From positions 1 to 64,000 of the forward strand of contig JAJZVO010000023.1 of the NCBI GenBank assembly GCA_021845665.1: 64,000 nt of DNA, given 5' to 3'. This document shows positions 25,952 through 35,409 of the stretch, piece by piece. The notes beneath the pieces were generated by a model. That model had not been told where the DNA came from and did no database searches. It was given only the letters and a program-made list of their open reading frames with translations. The stretch is from Bacteroidota bacterium (GTDB taxonomy: Bacteria; Bacteroidota; Ignavibacteria; Kryptoniales; JAKASW01). Made by a program: the position numbers and the translations under genes. Position 1 is the stretch's first letter. Each line of letters starts with the position of its first letter.

Positions 25952-27822
25952 CATCTTCTAATTCCCTTCTCCTCTTTTCTCTAGGTCCTGTTCAGGACTT
26001 CATAGCAGCTTCTCGTAAGACCAAGGACCTTTTTGGAGGGAGCTTGCTCCTATCCTATCTCTCTGGAATTGCTATAGAAACCGTCTCAAAATACACAGTG
26101 AACGGCAAACCGCTCGGAGTCGAGTCAATCATTTTTCCGTCGTTGAAGCATGAGAAGATAACTCCCCTCGGCACAGCATTTCCCAACAGATTTCTCGCAA
26201 TAGTTCCATCTGAAGAAGTGAAAGGAATCGCTACCGCAGCCGAGAAGTCTGTCCGCGACAAGATGCAGGAAATAGCCAACGGCGTCATCTCCCTGGGCTC
26301 GGCCCATTCTCTAGTAAACGAGATAAAGAGTGCGGGTGTCGATCAATACAAGTCACAGGTTGAAAACTTTGTGGAGTGTTACTGGGCTGCAGTTGAGTGG
26401 AATGGAGTACCAGCCGATTATGGAAGTACTTATGAACGGGTGGAAGGTGCTCTTGGCCAGCGAAAGCTGATAAGGAATTTCAAACAGATCGCGGAGCAAG
26501 GTGAGAAGTGTTCGCTCATCCCATCGCTCGTGGATGTGGTTAACGCCAAATCAAGTGGCGGAAAAGAGCGTCTCTCAGGGGTCGCTATTGTAAAACGCTT
26601 TTTTCCAGACTGGCAAAAAGCGGAATCTAAATTTCCTTCAACCAGCACAGTAGCCGTTTCTGATTTCGTGAAGGACATCCTCTTGCTCAGTAAGCAGCAC
26701 GAGAAAATCCGTAATCTGGCAGGAACCTTTGCCGAGAAGGTAAAAGCGGTCACATCGGAATTTGCAAGCCAACCACTGCCAATGACAAAGACACTCGCCG
26801 ATCAGAACAACCTGTCCGAATTTGCCACAATTGACGGCGACTGGTTCTTCGAAGATCAGTACGAATCTGAAAACCTTAGGAAAGCTCTCGAGGAAGAGAA
26901 GTCGAACTGGATATATCCAAGAGGGCCGGCTACCGCGGCTAAAAATGCATTACGAGCGTTGCTCAAAGGAGCGAAGGAATTGGATATTAATTCTCCCTCG
27001 AAATACTACGCGGTTATAAGGTTCGACGGAGACAGGATGGGGAAGTGGTTATCGGGTGCTTTTAGAAACTCCGTCTCCATTGATGCACACCGGCAATTGA
27101 GCGACAAGCTTCTTGAATTCTCCGGCAAGCTGAAGGAAATTGTTGAACGCCGACATTGTGGCCAAATAGTCTATGCCGGGGGCGACGATGTCCTTGCATT
27201 TGTTACCTTGCGAGATTGTCTAAATGTCTCAAAGGACATTCGGGAGGCTTACGCAATCATGGAGAATGCCGCCGCTGGCGGGGCGGGGGAGAAACCCACC
27301 GGAAGTCTTGGCATAGTAATCGCCCACCATAAAGATGATCTTAAGTCTGTCATGACCGAATCTAGAAGCGCTGAACATTTTGCCAAGGAGGCAATAGGTC
27401 GTGATGCTGTTTCCATATCTCTCCTGAAGAGATCCGGTGATCACACCACCAGCGGGGCAAAATGGAAACTTGATGGAAATCTCGATACTGTTGAGATACT
27501 CAACCAGTTCGGTAACTTTGTGAAGAACCGTGATCTTGCCAAGGGATTCATCTATGATTATGCCACTGAGTCGGATGTGCTGTCTGATGTTAACGTAGAC
27601 GCTGCCGGACAAGAGTTCAAAAGGCTTTTCCTCCGCCGACTTTCGCAGAAGAAAAAGAAAGCCACACCAAAGGCTGAGATAGTTGAAACAGTTTCAAAAT
27701 TCTGGAAGCTTGCAAAACTCAAGTATGAACAAAAAGACGAAAACGAGAAAGTCATTGCGACTTATCCGGCCTTTCCTCTGTTCGCAGCTGCACAGTTCAT
27801 CGCGAAAGGAGGCAATCAATGA
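25948..27822 (+). CDS. cmr2: Cmr2 (Cas10), cyclic-oligoadenylate synthetase, HD-less
   Basis: 624 residues, short for Cas10/Cmr2 (commonly 700-1,000). The N-terminus LLLFSLGPVQDFIAASRKTKDLFGGS is the normal start of the Cmr2 palm-like region, so no N-terminal HD nuclease domain is present. RFDGDRMGKWL (about 358) belongs to the first nucleotide-binding site, and YAGGDDVLAF (GGDD about 411-414) is the intact catalytic palm motif that makes cyclic oligoadenylates from ATP. The complex should therefore signal rather than cut DNA directly, which fits the many CARF proteins nearby. The stop overlaps cmr3. Confidence 0.93.
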   Translation: MTSSNSLLLFSLGPVQDFIAASRKTKDLFGGSLLLSYLSGIAIETVSKYTVNGKPLGVESIIFPSLKHEKITPLGTAFPNRFLAIVPSEEVKGIATAAEKSVRDKMQEIANGVISLGSAHSLVNEIKSAGVDQYKSQVENFVECYWAAVEWNGVPADYGSTYERVEGALGQRKLIRNFKQIAEQGEKCSLIPSLVDVVNAKSSGGKERLSGVAIVKRFFPDWQKAESKFPSTSTVAVSDFVKDILLLSKQHEKIRNLAGTFAEKVKAVTSEFASQPLPMTKTLADQNNLSEFATIDGDWFFEDQYESENLRKALEEEKSNWIYPRGPATAAKNALRALLKGAKELDINSPSKYYAVIRFDGDRMGKWLSGAFRNSVSIDAHRQLSDKLLEFSGKLKEIVERRHCGQIVYAGGDDVLAFVTLRDCLNVSKDIREAYAIMENAAAGGAGEKPTGSLGIVIAHHKDDLKSVMTESRSAEHFAKEAIGRDAVSISLLKRSGDHTTSGAKWKLDGNLDTVEILNQFGNFVKNRDLAKGFIYDYATESDVLSDVNVDAAGQEFKRLFLRRLSQKKKKATPKAEIVETVSKFWKLAKLKYEQKDENEKVIATYPAFPLFAAAQFIAKGGNQ

Positions 27823-28970
27823 AAGCGTTCATTGAGCCTTCCGACGTGCTCTTTTTCAGAGACGCACGCACTTTTAATCGCGGCGACGATCATATTGCGC
27901 GACTGATCTTTCCTCCATTGCCTATGCCATTCTACGGCGCGATCCGCAGTTCGATAATTGCAGAGAACTGGAACAACTTCAAAGAATTTGCAGGTGGGGC
28001 TAGTACAGGGGCGAGCAATGCCGTCGGGAGCAGCTCAAAACTCGGCACCATGTCTATTAGTCATTTCTCGCTTGCATCCAAGAAAGGGACAATTGTTGAA
28101 AGGCTCTACCCCATTCCGGGTGACCTGGTAGAAATCAAGGGAGGAAACGGCGCGAAGTTCCTGGTACTTTCGCCAAGAAAGATCCCTGCCGGGACCAAGA
28201 CAAATTTGCCTTCACCTGTGGACACGTGCGTTCTGGGACATGGAAGCGTTGGGCTTGAGGAGGCAAGGGGCTTTCTGAACACCCAGGGCCTTTCTAAATA
28301 CCTAGAGGGCAAAGAGATTACCGAGGACGACATCGTGAAGGAGGACGAAGTCTTCAGACGAGAATACAGGGTTGGCATTGCCAGAAGCAAAGAAACCGGC
28401 GTCGCTAAGGAGGGAATGCTATATAGTGCAGAGTTTGCGAGGCTCAACAAAAGTCACCGAGGCCAGGCAAGCTCGATCGGGTTCTTGCTTGAAATAAACG
28501 GCGAAGACGGCCTCCTAAAACCACGAAATGACAAGCCGAGAATACTCCGACTCGGCGGCGAGACTCGGACTGCCTATCTCGAAACGGAATTCAGTGAAGC
28601 ACCCGCCCCCGTATCAACTTCAAAAGTCCCGCGATTCAAATCTACCCTTCTCACTCCGGCGGTCTTCACTAATGGTTGGATTCCCGATGGAATCGATGCG
28701 ATCAGTGGAGAGGGGATTTTGAATGGGCACAGAGTAAGACTTGTCTCAGCAGCTGTTAATCGGCATGTCCCAGTCGGTGGGTGGGATATAGCGGCGCGGA
28801 GATCCAAGACAACGAAACGGGCAGTGCCGCAGGGAAGCGTGTATTATTTTGAGCTTCTTGACTCCACAACAATAGAGACGCCGCAGTTTTATTTCCCGCT
28901 TTGCAGGGACGAGTATTATTCCAAACAGGGCTTCGGCCTATCAATCATAGGAGACTGGAACTATGTATGA
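27819..28970 (+). CDS. cmr3: Cmr3, type III-B RAMP subunit
   Basis: 383 residues. PSDVLFFRDARTFNRGDDHI, RLIFPPLPMPFYGAIRSS and the C-terminal GFGLSIIGDWNYV are characteristic of Cmr3, the Csm4-like subunit that binds the crRNA 5' handle and contacts Cas10. The start overlaps the cmr2 stop and its own stop overlaps cmr4, so stoichiometric production is likely. No unusual features. Confidence 0.92.
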   Translation: MKAFIEPSDVLFFRDARTFNRGDDHIARLIFPPLPMPFYGAIRSSIIAENWNNFKEFAGGASTGASNAVGSSSKLGTMSISHFSLASKKGTIVERLYPIPGDLVEIKGGNGAKFLVLSPRKIPAGTKTNLPSPVDTCVLGHGSVGLEEARGFLNTQGLSKYLEGKEITEDDIVKEDEVFRREYRVGIARSKETGVAKEGMLYSAEFARLNKSHRGQASSIGFLLEINGEDGLLKPRNDKPRILRLGGETRTAYLETEFSEAPAPVSTSKVPRFKSTLLTPAVFTNGWIPDGIDAISGEGILNGHRVRLVSAAVNRHVPVGGWDIAARRSKTTKRAVPQGSVYYFELLDSTTIETPQFYFPLCRDEYYSKQGFGLSIIGDWNYV

Positions 28971-29877
28971 GCAAACCTTATTAGTTAGCCTTTACGCAGA
29001 AACCTCGCTTCATGTTGGAAGTGGTTCAAGCTTCGGAGTAATTGATCTTCCGATCCAGCGAGAAAAATACACGGATTTCCCGATGTGTGCCGCCAGTAGC
29101 CTGAAGGGAGCTGTAAGAGAATGGTTTGAAATCAAAGGAAAAGAAAAAGAGGATGGCATCACGCAGGATGATATCAACATCGTTTTCGGACCGAAAGACG
29201 GAAGCGATTTCGCCTCTTGCGTTGCTTTTGGCGACGCGCGTGTCCTCTTGTTCCCTGTTCGATCTGCCAAAGGAGTCTTCGCGTGGATAACATGCCCCAT
29301 GGTATTTAGCCGCTTTCTGATCGAACTTCATCGAGCTGGGTTCAAAGACATCCCAAAGCCACCCGACCAGGACGGTGGGAAGATCGGGGTCGAGGTTAAG
29401 ACCCAGGTCGTCCTTGCAGGCAATAAGATCTTGCTTGAAGAAAGCATTTTCGATATTTCAGAAAGAATATCCAGAGAGATGGAGGGGTTAGGAAAGTGGG
29501 TTTCGGACAACCTCTTCCCGAAGGGAGATGAATATAAATTTTGGAGAGACAGTGTAGCTTCCAGGTTGGTAGTTTTGCCGGACGATGACTTCACATACTT
29601 TGTTAAGCACTCCACCGAAGTCAACGCCAGAGTAAAGCTGAGTGACAAAAAGACAACCGAGGATGGAGGCAATCTATTCTATGAAGAGAATTTGCCGCCG
29701 GAAAGTATTCTATATGCTTCCATCTTTGCTTCACATCCTCATAGCGATGGTGGAAAGAGTCTACCTGATGCCTCGAGTGCAGCGACATTCATAAAGAAAC
29801 TCGGCGGAAAGAGGATGCAGCTTGGCGGCGATGAGACTGTCGGTCGCGGAATAATTAACGTCAGAATGCTGGGATAG
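28963..29877 (+). CDS. cmr4: Cmr4, backbone RNase subunit
   Basis: 304 residues, the usual size. The start of the fold (SLYAETSLHVGSGSSFGVIDLPIQRE) contains Asp28 in the loop equivalent to the catalytic aspartate that cuts target RNA at 6-nt intervals. CAASSLKGAVREWF is the conserved G-rich helix entry. The subunit repeats along the crRNA in the Cmr filament. The catalytic residue is present, so target RNA cleavage is expected. Confidence 0.93.
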   Translation: MYEQTLLVSLYAETSLHVGSGSSFGVIDLPIQREKYTDFPMCAASSLKGAVREWFEIKGKEKEDGITQDDINIVFGPKDGSDFASCVAFGDARVLLFPVRSAKGVFAWITCPMVFSRFLIELHRAGFKDIPKPPDQDGGKIGVEVKTQVVLAGNKILLEESIFDISERISREMEGLGKWVSDNLFPKGDEYKFWRDSVASRLVVLPDDDFTYFVKHSTEVNARVKLSDKKTTEDGGNLFYEENLPPESILYASIFASHPHSDGGKSLPDASSAATFIKKLGGKRMQLGGDETVGRGIINVRMLG

Positions 29878-29886
29878 GAGGCTCAC

Positions 29887-30279
29887 ATGAGTAAGGATCT
29901 TGAAAAACTTCGCGCGAAGAAGGCATGGGATATTGTTTCAGAAATTAACCGGGGTGAGGCTGAGCTCAAAGAGAAATACTCACAGGAGGCCCAGGGATTT
30001 CCCGTCGACATCATCTCGAACGGACTGTTGCAGACTCTCGCCTTTTATAGATTGGGTGGGGATGACATAACAAAGAAGGCAAGACGTAAACTTGCCGGGC
30101 ACCTGGAAAATTGGCTTTTCTCGACTGGCGAAGATGGTCCCAATATTCCATTCAGCACAGGCACAGCGAACTCCGTCCACAAGTTGATAAGTTCATCTGG
30201 CGAAGTATATCGTCAAGCCACGCTGGAGTCTCTTGCTTTCCTGCAATGGCTCAAACGCTTCTCAAAGATGGAGGAGTAA
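29887..30279 (+). CDS. cmr5: Cmr5, small helical subunit
   Basis: 130 residues, entirely helical. RAKKAWDIVSEIN and PVDIISNGLLQTLAFYRLGG match the Cmr5 pattern. GGAGG lies about 6 bases before its ATG. The protein forms the minor filament that stacks on Cmr4 and stabilises target binding. It sits in the canonical position between cmr4 and cmr6. Confidence 0.9.
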   Translation: MSKDLEKLRAKKAWDIVSEINRGEAELKEKYSQEAQGFPVDIISNGLLQTLAFYRLGGDDITKKARRKLAGHLENWLFSTGEDGPNIPFSTGTANSVHKLISSSGEVYRQATLESLAFLQWLKRFSKMEE

Positions 30280-30283
30280 GGAA

Positions 30284-31348
30284 ATGGCTCAATACCTATT
30301 GCCTGATGAAACGAGAAATGCTCTAACTGGTGCAAATCTAAATTTGCAGGAGCTGAATCTTTCCCTTCTCTCTAATCTCTACCTCAAAGTCTGGACCGAG
30401 ACCGCCGGGAATTGGGAAATTACCACGGACAGCAAGGAAGGGGGTTTCAACGCCATGAAGAGCGTTTACCAAAACCCTTTTCTGGAGAGCGTGAGAAACA
30501 GAGCTGAAGCATCTCTGGGTGGTTTCAAACAAAAAAAGTCATTCTCCCTTAAGACCAGCTGGCGAATGGTAGTAGGACTCGGAGCTCCCAATCCTCTGGA
30601 GAGCTCCATGACACTTCATCCAGTCTACGGCTTCCCTTACATACCGGCAACCGCTGTGAAGGGCATCGCCAGAGCGTGGGCCGAGAAACATGCCCCAATA
30701 ACACCTGCTGATAGAAAACAAATACTTCTCGAGATATTCGGTTCTGAGGACAAGTATAGTAAGGACAGCGAGAACCAGCAGGTTGGCGGAATAATATTCT
30801 TCGATGCACTTCCCAACGGTTTTCCAAAATTTGAAATTGACGTTATGACACCTCATTACTCTCAATATTACACGAAGGGGGAAGTGCCAGGTGATTGGTA
30901 CAGTCCAGTGCCGATTAAATTCTTGACGGTGGACACGGGATCTGAGTTCACCTTCTCGCTGGCAGCATCCAGAAGGTTGGATTCATCACGTTCCGATGAG
31001 CTCTTGAACCATGCCGCAGCTTTTCTCGAAGAAGGTCTCGTTAATTTGGGAGTAGGCGCGAAGTCTAATGCAGGCTACGGCTACTTTCTAGATCAGTCAG
31101 GCAAGCCTTCATCTGCCGCAGGATCTTCGGTTGAACCGGACATTTTTCGCGGTCAACTGACGCGTGAAGCACAAGTACCTGCCCATGTAGTTAGAAGCGA
31201 TGCAGGCAAGATAACCGTCAGGCTGCACACCGAAACACCTAATGAGGCTACCTTTACATACGCAGCGGGTATCCAGGTCGGGAAATGGGTCTGGGTTAAG
31301 GTCACAAACCCAAAATCTCTTTCCGTGCAATTCATAAAGTTTATCTGA
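30284..31348 (+). CDS. cmr6: Cmr6, type III-B RAMP subunit
   Basis: 354 residues from the ATG at 30284, preceded by GAGGAGTAAGG; an in-frame start at 30233 lies inside cmr5. VVGLGAPNPLESSMTLHPVY, PYIPATAVKGIARAW and the C-terminal GAKSNAGYGYF are typical Cmr6 motifs. The protein ends about 100 residues after the last RAMP motif with a basic beta-rich tail (about 285-354), slightly longer than many homologues. It forms the crRNA 3'-end side of the filament with Cmr1. Confidence 0.92.
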   Translation: MAQYLLPDETRNALTGANLNLQELNLSLLSNLYLKVWTETAGNWEITTDSKEGGFNAMKSVYQNPFLESVRNRAEASLGGFKQKKSFSLKTSWRMVVGLGAPNPLESSMTLHPVYGFPYIPATAVKGIARAWAEKHAPITPADRKQILLEIFGSEDKYSKDSENQQVGGIIFFDALPNGFPKFEIDVMTPHYSQYYTKGEVPGDWYSPVPIKFLTVDTGSEFTFSLAASRRLDSSRSDELLNHAAAFLEEGLVNLGVGAKSNAGYGYFLDQSGKPSSAAGSSVEPDIFRGQLTREAQVPAHVVRSDAGKITVRLHTETPNEATFTYAAGIQVGKWVWVKVTNPKSLSVQFIKFI

Positions 31349-31381
31349 CTTCTCTCAAGAATTGCAGATTCCGAGTTTCGC

Positions 31382-32443
31382 TTGAATGCAAAGCAGCCAG
31401 CAGAATCGGCTATTCCTGATAATGGGAGCGCTGAGAATGACTTATTAGGCAAGGTACTCTCCTACGCTAAGCGTCTTCGCATCCTCGACCTTGGCTTTGA
31501 GATAGAATTCCTCTCCGATGTCGTCTTGCCAACTTACAAAGGCTCCACGCTCCACGGCGGGCTTGGCAGGGCTTTCCGAAAGCTCTACTGCACATGCGCA
31601 GAGCCGTTGCGGACACCGGATGAGAATGATAGCGAGGAGCAGTCCATCCATCACGAGGCAGAAGCCTGTCCTTATCATTTCATCTTCGAAACAAGAATCA
31701 ACGACAACGTCTTCAAGTTCCTGCGCAATGTCCCGAGCGTGCCGCACCCGTATTTGCTCGAACCGCCTCTCGACGAAAAGAAGGAATACATGGCAGGAGA
31801 AAGGCTGGCGTTCACCCTCAGGATTTTCGGTTCTGCCACAGGGTATGCGGTTAACATGATCGAAGCAGTTGCACTCTTCGGCAGACTCGGCGTGACCAGG
31901 GCAAGCGTTCACTTCAGGATTGTTCGGGTGACATCAATAGGCGCCGGAAGGAAACAGAATGTCATTTATGATGGCGCCTCGAACACCTATCTGGCGATTC
32001 CAAAACCCTATCGTTGGAAGCCCCGGGAAGAAAGCCCTCTATCTCACGAGTTGATGATCCGTTTTCTTTCACCGACTCGGCTTGTCAAGAGCGAACATTT
32101 ACAGGAGAACGTTGACTTCTTGATTATTTTGACCTCTCTCATCAGAAGGCTCGCGGCTCTCGCATACTACGCTGAAGGATTGAAGAACGCCGTGAAACTG
32201 ACCGAAGGAGTCAACATCTCCGCCAATAACGTTAGATTGATCAAACAGGACATCGATTGGAAAGCCTGGCGTCGGTATTCCAACCGGCAATCAACCGCCA
32301 TGCTGTTAGGGGGAGTGGTCGGAGAGTTGACTTTTGGAAACGTCACCGAGGATTTGCTGCTGTTGCTTGAATTCGGAAAGCTACTCCATCTTGGAAAGCA
32401 GACTACCTTTGGCCTGGGAAAATATGAAATCGCTCAGAAGTGA
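31382..32443 (+). CDS. cas6: Cas6, pre-crRNA processing endoribonuclease
   Basis: About 353 residues from a TTG at 31382; no ATG is available before the RAMP fold. LPTYKGSTLHGGLGRAFRKLYC opens the ferredoxin-like fold of the Cas6 group that has a cysteine-containing insertion (C-T-C-A...EACPYHFIFETR). The C-terminal glycine-rich loop is LHLGKQTTFGLGKYEI. It cuts the repeat RNA to leave an 8-nt 5' handle, here predicted to be ATGGAAAC. It overlaps cas2 by four bases, so the adaptation and processing genes follow cmr in one transcript. Confidence 0.9.
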   Translation: MNAKQPAESAIPDNGSAENDLLGKVLSYAKRLRILDLGFEIEFLSDVVLPTYKGSTLHGGLGRAFRKLYCTCAEPLRTPDENDSEEQSIHHEAEACPYHFIFETRINDNVFKFLRNVPSVPHPYLLEPPLDEKKEYMAGERLAFTLRIFGSATGYAVNMIEAVALFGRLGVTRASVHFRIVRVTSIGAGRKQNVIYDGASNTYLAIPKPYRWKPREESPLSHELMIRFLSPTRLVKSEHLQENVDFLIILTSLIRRLAALAYYAEGLKNAVKLTEGVNISANNVRLIKQDIDWKAWRRYSNRQSTAMLLGGVVGELTFGNVTEDLLLLLEFGKLLHLGKQTTFGLGKYEIAQK

Positions 32444-32721
32444 AACCGGAGCTGCTCGACTTTGTCGTCTCCTACGACATAACGGATAACAGAAAGAGAA
32501 AGAAGATAGCCGACATACTCGACGAGTATGGACACAGGGTTCAATACAGTGTCTTTGAAATCACCGTACCATCGAATGATTTCAGTAAGCTTCGTTCGCG
32601 ACTGATAAAACATCTTCGACAATCGACTGATACGATCAGGTATTATTCTCTCTGCCAGAAATGCGTCGCTAAGGTTTCATTTGACAGTGCCAAACGAAAA
32701 GGTGGTGAGAATAAACCCTGA
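32440..32721 (+). CDS. cas2: Cas2, adaptation protein
   Basis: 93 residues from a GTG that overlaps the cas6 stop. VVSYDITDNRKRKKIADILDE and HRVQYSVFE are the classic Cas2 ferredoxin-fold motifs, with the conserved Asp in SYDI. TIRYYSLCQKC is the C-terminal part. It forms the integration complex with Cas1. About 400 structured non-coding bases separate it from the RT-cas1 gene. Confidence 0.95.
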   Translation: MKPELLDFVVSYDITDNRKRKKIADILDEYGHRVQYSVFEITVPSNDFSKLRSRLIKHLRQSTDTIRYYSLCQKCVAKVSFDSAKRKGGENKP

Positions 32722-32859
32722 TTTGTCATTAGAAGAAGGATCGCAACGGAATGAATGCAAGTTCCAACTCCCTAACTGCAACTCCTTCGCCATCTTCCCC
32801 GAATAGAAGAAGCTGCGACACTCAGAATAACACTCTGAGAAAATATTAGTAAGGAAACG

Positions 32860-33055
32860 ACCTGAGAATATTCGACGAAAAGAAATTTGTGGAACGAAGC
32901 GTAAAGCGGAACATGCTGTTTGACCTCGACAAATCTCCGATTTGTCGAGGGAGTCTCATTTTCCGCAGCGAAGTGGAACAAATTCCAGTCGAATATTTTC
33001 CAGTCTTGACCCTTAGGTTCTGGAGCCTGCCCCGCCGTAAGCGGGGTGTCAAGAC
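32860..33055. ncRNA. long imperfect hairpin plus second nested hairpin upstream of RT-cas1
   Basis: The core is a perfect 12-bp stem, CCTCGACAAATC (32924-32935) paired with 32939-32950 across a 3-base loop. Further matching blocks extend the arms outward: GCGGAA (32906-32911) with 32961-32966, AATTTGT (32884-32890) with 32978-32984, and AATATTCGAC (32867-32876) with 32988-32997. A second hairpin follows: GTCTTGAC (33003-33010) pairs with 33048-33055, enclosing CCCCGC-CGTAA-GCGGGG (33030-33046). No ORF is supported in 32722-33126. It could be a structured RNA, a palindromic mobile element or a regulator of RT-cas1; the type given is provisional. Confidence 0.4.
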
Positions 33056-33126
33056 GAAAGAACAGAAAATCAAAACTTATTCACTGTGCAGCGGTTCTAA
33101 CACCAATTCCCGGATAAAGTCACTCG

Positions 33127-35409
33127 ATGAATCAGCAGTACAAATTTGAATGGGCGGAACAATCCTTGCGTTACGCGTTTCAAGGTATAGCTGCCAAAGG
33201 CTCCCGCGGAGGCATCGACAGAGTAACCGCAGAAGCCTATTCAAAGAACCTGCACTCAAATCTGTCAGCGCTGCTCAAACGCTTGCAGGAGGGGACTTAT
33301 GTTCCGTCACCCTATGAAAAGATATCCATACCAAAAGATGGCGGGTCGGTACGTATTCTCAGCCTCGCGACGGTCGAGGACAAAATAGTCCAGAGCATTG
33401 TAATGCATTATCTCGATGATACCTTCAAAGGCGTTTTTCTTGATTGCTCCTATGCTTACCGGGAAAACAAAGGCCATAAGAAAGCTATCGGCAGAGTCGA
33501 GCATTCACTCAGGGCTGCCCGCTCAGAGATGACTGCCGATGTAGACAATTTCTTTGACTCGATCGATCATTCAATCCTCGAATCCCAGCTTGCAGAAAGA
33601 ATCAAGGATGACCGGCTGCTCACACTAATCCGATTATGGATCACCACCGATTCTATCCATGATTCAAGACTCCAGAAAAGAAACATCGGCATTCCGCAGG
33701 GCGGACCCGTCTCGCCCATACTCTCGAACATCTACCTTTCTCCATTCGACAGGTTCATGGTCGGCCTCGGCAGGGCTTATATCCGCTATGCGGATAATTT
33801 CATTGTCTTCTCCGAAAACAAAAACGAGCTGGTCGAGATATTTAACCGGGCAGTCGATTACCTTCGCAGAAACCTCAGGCTCAGGCTCAACGAAGCAACT
33901 CCCGTGATATGTACTGAGGAGGAAGGCTTCGATTTTCTCGGCATCCATTTTAAAAACGGGAAGAGGACCATTGCCGACAGTAAGTTCACAAAGGCACTCA
34001 AGGAACCGGACGAGCTGAGGAGGAGACATCGTAAGGATAGCCTGGAGCGCTTGCGCGACCACTGGAACAAGATGGTACAATCATGGAGATTCTACTATGG
34101 GCCGTTTGACGTTGCAGAGCAGTTCTCATCACTAAGGCAGGAATTGCAAAAGAACCTCAGGCAGGAAATACTCTACCGGGCACAGCATGAAGAGATTCCC
34201 GAAGCAAAACTCGGAGAGATCATTTGTTCATTTGACTCCCTGACTGCGAACCCGAATGAGAACCGTGACTTTGCCGGAAGGATACTCGGTGAGATTAAGG
34301 AATTCCGAAAAGGGCGGGCCGACGGGAAGGAGGTACAGATTGCCCGAACGAGAGCCGCAAAAGTGAGGAAATTTATTCACCTCCACGTTGCCGAACACAA
34401 TCTCCTTGTGTCAACCCCGGGTTTCTTCATCGGAAGGTCGCAGGGAAAGATCCAGGTGAGGAAAGGACAGGAAGTTGTGACCGAACAACCCCTGCGAAGC
34501 ATTCACAATCTGATGCTTTCCGATCATGGCATCGGCATCTCCACCGATGTGATTGCCGAATGCGTTGAGAAGAAAACCCAGATTTTTATCGTGGACTCGA
34601 TCGGACATTACAGGGCGCTCATTATAGGAGACCCGTGGCCTCAGTTTAGCATCACTCTTTCCCAGGTCAATGCAGCCAACAGCTGGCTGGGCTCCCAGTG
34701 CGCGTTCAATTTCGTCGATGCGAAGATCAGGAATCAGGTCAACCTTCTTCGTTACTACGCCAAGTATCATTACGATGCAAACAGAAACTACGCTGAGGTC
34801 ATCTCCAAAGAAATCCCACGGATGGAGAAGGTGCTGACCGACATTTCCGCGCTGAATAGGAAAGGGTCTCTTCCAGGTGAGTACAATTCGGCAGTTTTCG
34901 GTCTTGAGGGACAGGCGGCCATTTCCTACTGGGCATGCATCGCCGCATTAATTGGAGACGAATGGGCCTTTACAAAGAGAGAACATCAGAACGCCGCAAA
35001 TATTGTTAACAAGATGCTCAATTACGGTTACGGCGTCCTGTCGTCGAAAATCCTCATCGCGATTATTTCGAGCGGATTGAACCCAATGATCAGCTTCCTG
35101 CATTCTGCCCAGGAAGGGAGACCATCTTTGGTCTTCGATGTCATGGAGCAATTCCGCCCCACTTGTGTGGACAGGGTCGTGGTCAGCATGTTGCTTCGAA
35201 AGGAAAGAGTCGAGAAAGACGGTGAGAAACTCCCGATCGAGCTGAGGAAAAGGATTGCCAGCGGGGTGCTGACGAAGATGGGCACTGAGTTCCAGTACCG
35301 CGGGAAAAGGCAGACAATCGAGGAAATACTGGCTAAACAGCTCGGCGATGTAGTCGAATTCCTCCAGGGGAAAACAAGAAACTTCAGGGCATTCCTCTCG
35401 AGATGGTGA
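33127..35409 (+). CDS. RT-cas1: reverse transcriptase-Cas1 fusion
   Basis: 760 residues. The N-terminal 330 or so are a group II intron-like RT: IDRVTAEAY, YEKISIPKDGGSVRILSL, the motif A aspartates in ADVDNFFDSIDH (about 137-148), GIPQGGPVSPILSNIY (188-203), and the active-site box YADN (221-224), where most RTs have YADD. The C-terminal 350 residues are a full Cas1: HNLLVSTPGFFIG, the catalytic Glu region VFGLEGQAAISYW, and SFLHSAQEGRPSLVFDVMEQFRP with the catalytic His and acidic residues. Fusions of this type let type III systems acquire spacers from RNA. There is no N-terminal Cas6 domain; cas6 is a separate gene. Confidence 0.95.
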   Translation: MNQQYKFEWAEQSLRYAFQGIAAKGSRGGIDRVTAEAYSKNLHSNLSALLKRLQEGTYVPSPYEKISIPKDGGSVRILSLATVEDKIVQSIVMHYLDDTFKGVFLDCSYAYRENKGHKKAIGRVEHSLRAARSEMTADVDNFFDSIDHSILESQLAERIKDDRLLTLIRLWITTDSIHDSRLQKRNIGIPQGGPVSPILSNIYLSPFDRFMVGLGRAYIRYADNFIVFSENKNELVEIFNRAVDYLRRNLRLRLNEATPVICTEEEGFDFLGIHFKNGKRTIADSKFTKALKEPDELRRRHRKDSLERLRDHWNKMVQSWRFYYGPFDVAEQFSSLRQELQKNLRQEILYRAQHEEIPEAKLGEIICSFDSLTANPNENRDFAGRILGEIKEFRKGRADGKEVQIARTRAAKVRKFIHLHVAEHNLLVSTPGFFIGRSQGKIQVRKGQEVVTEQPLRSIHNLMLSDHGIGISTDVIAECVEKKTQIFIVDSIGHYRALIIGDPWPQFSITLSQVNAANSWLGSQCAFNFVDAKIRNQVNLLRYYAKYHYDANRNYAEVISKEIPRMEKVLTDISALNRKGSLPGEYNSAVFGLEGQAAISYWACIAALIGDEWAFTKREHQNAANIVNKMLNYGYGVLSSKILIAIISSGLNPMISFLHSAQEGRPSLVFDVMEQFRPTCVDRVVVSMLLRKERVEKDGEKLPIELRKRIASGVLTKMGTEFQYRGKRQTIEEILAKQLGDVVEFLQGKTRNFRAFLSRW

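Noticed and set aside
32860-33055. Retron-type msr-msd RNA next to an RT
   Set aside because: The RT is a Cas1 fusion of the group II-like CRISPR type without retron-specific motifs, and the hairpin arrangement does not show the paired a1/a2 ends and branching-G context of retrons.
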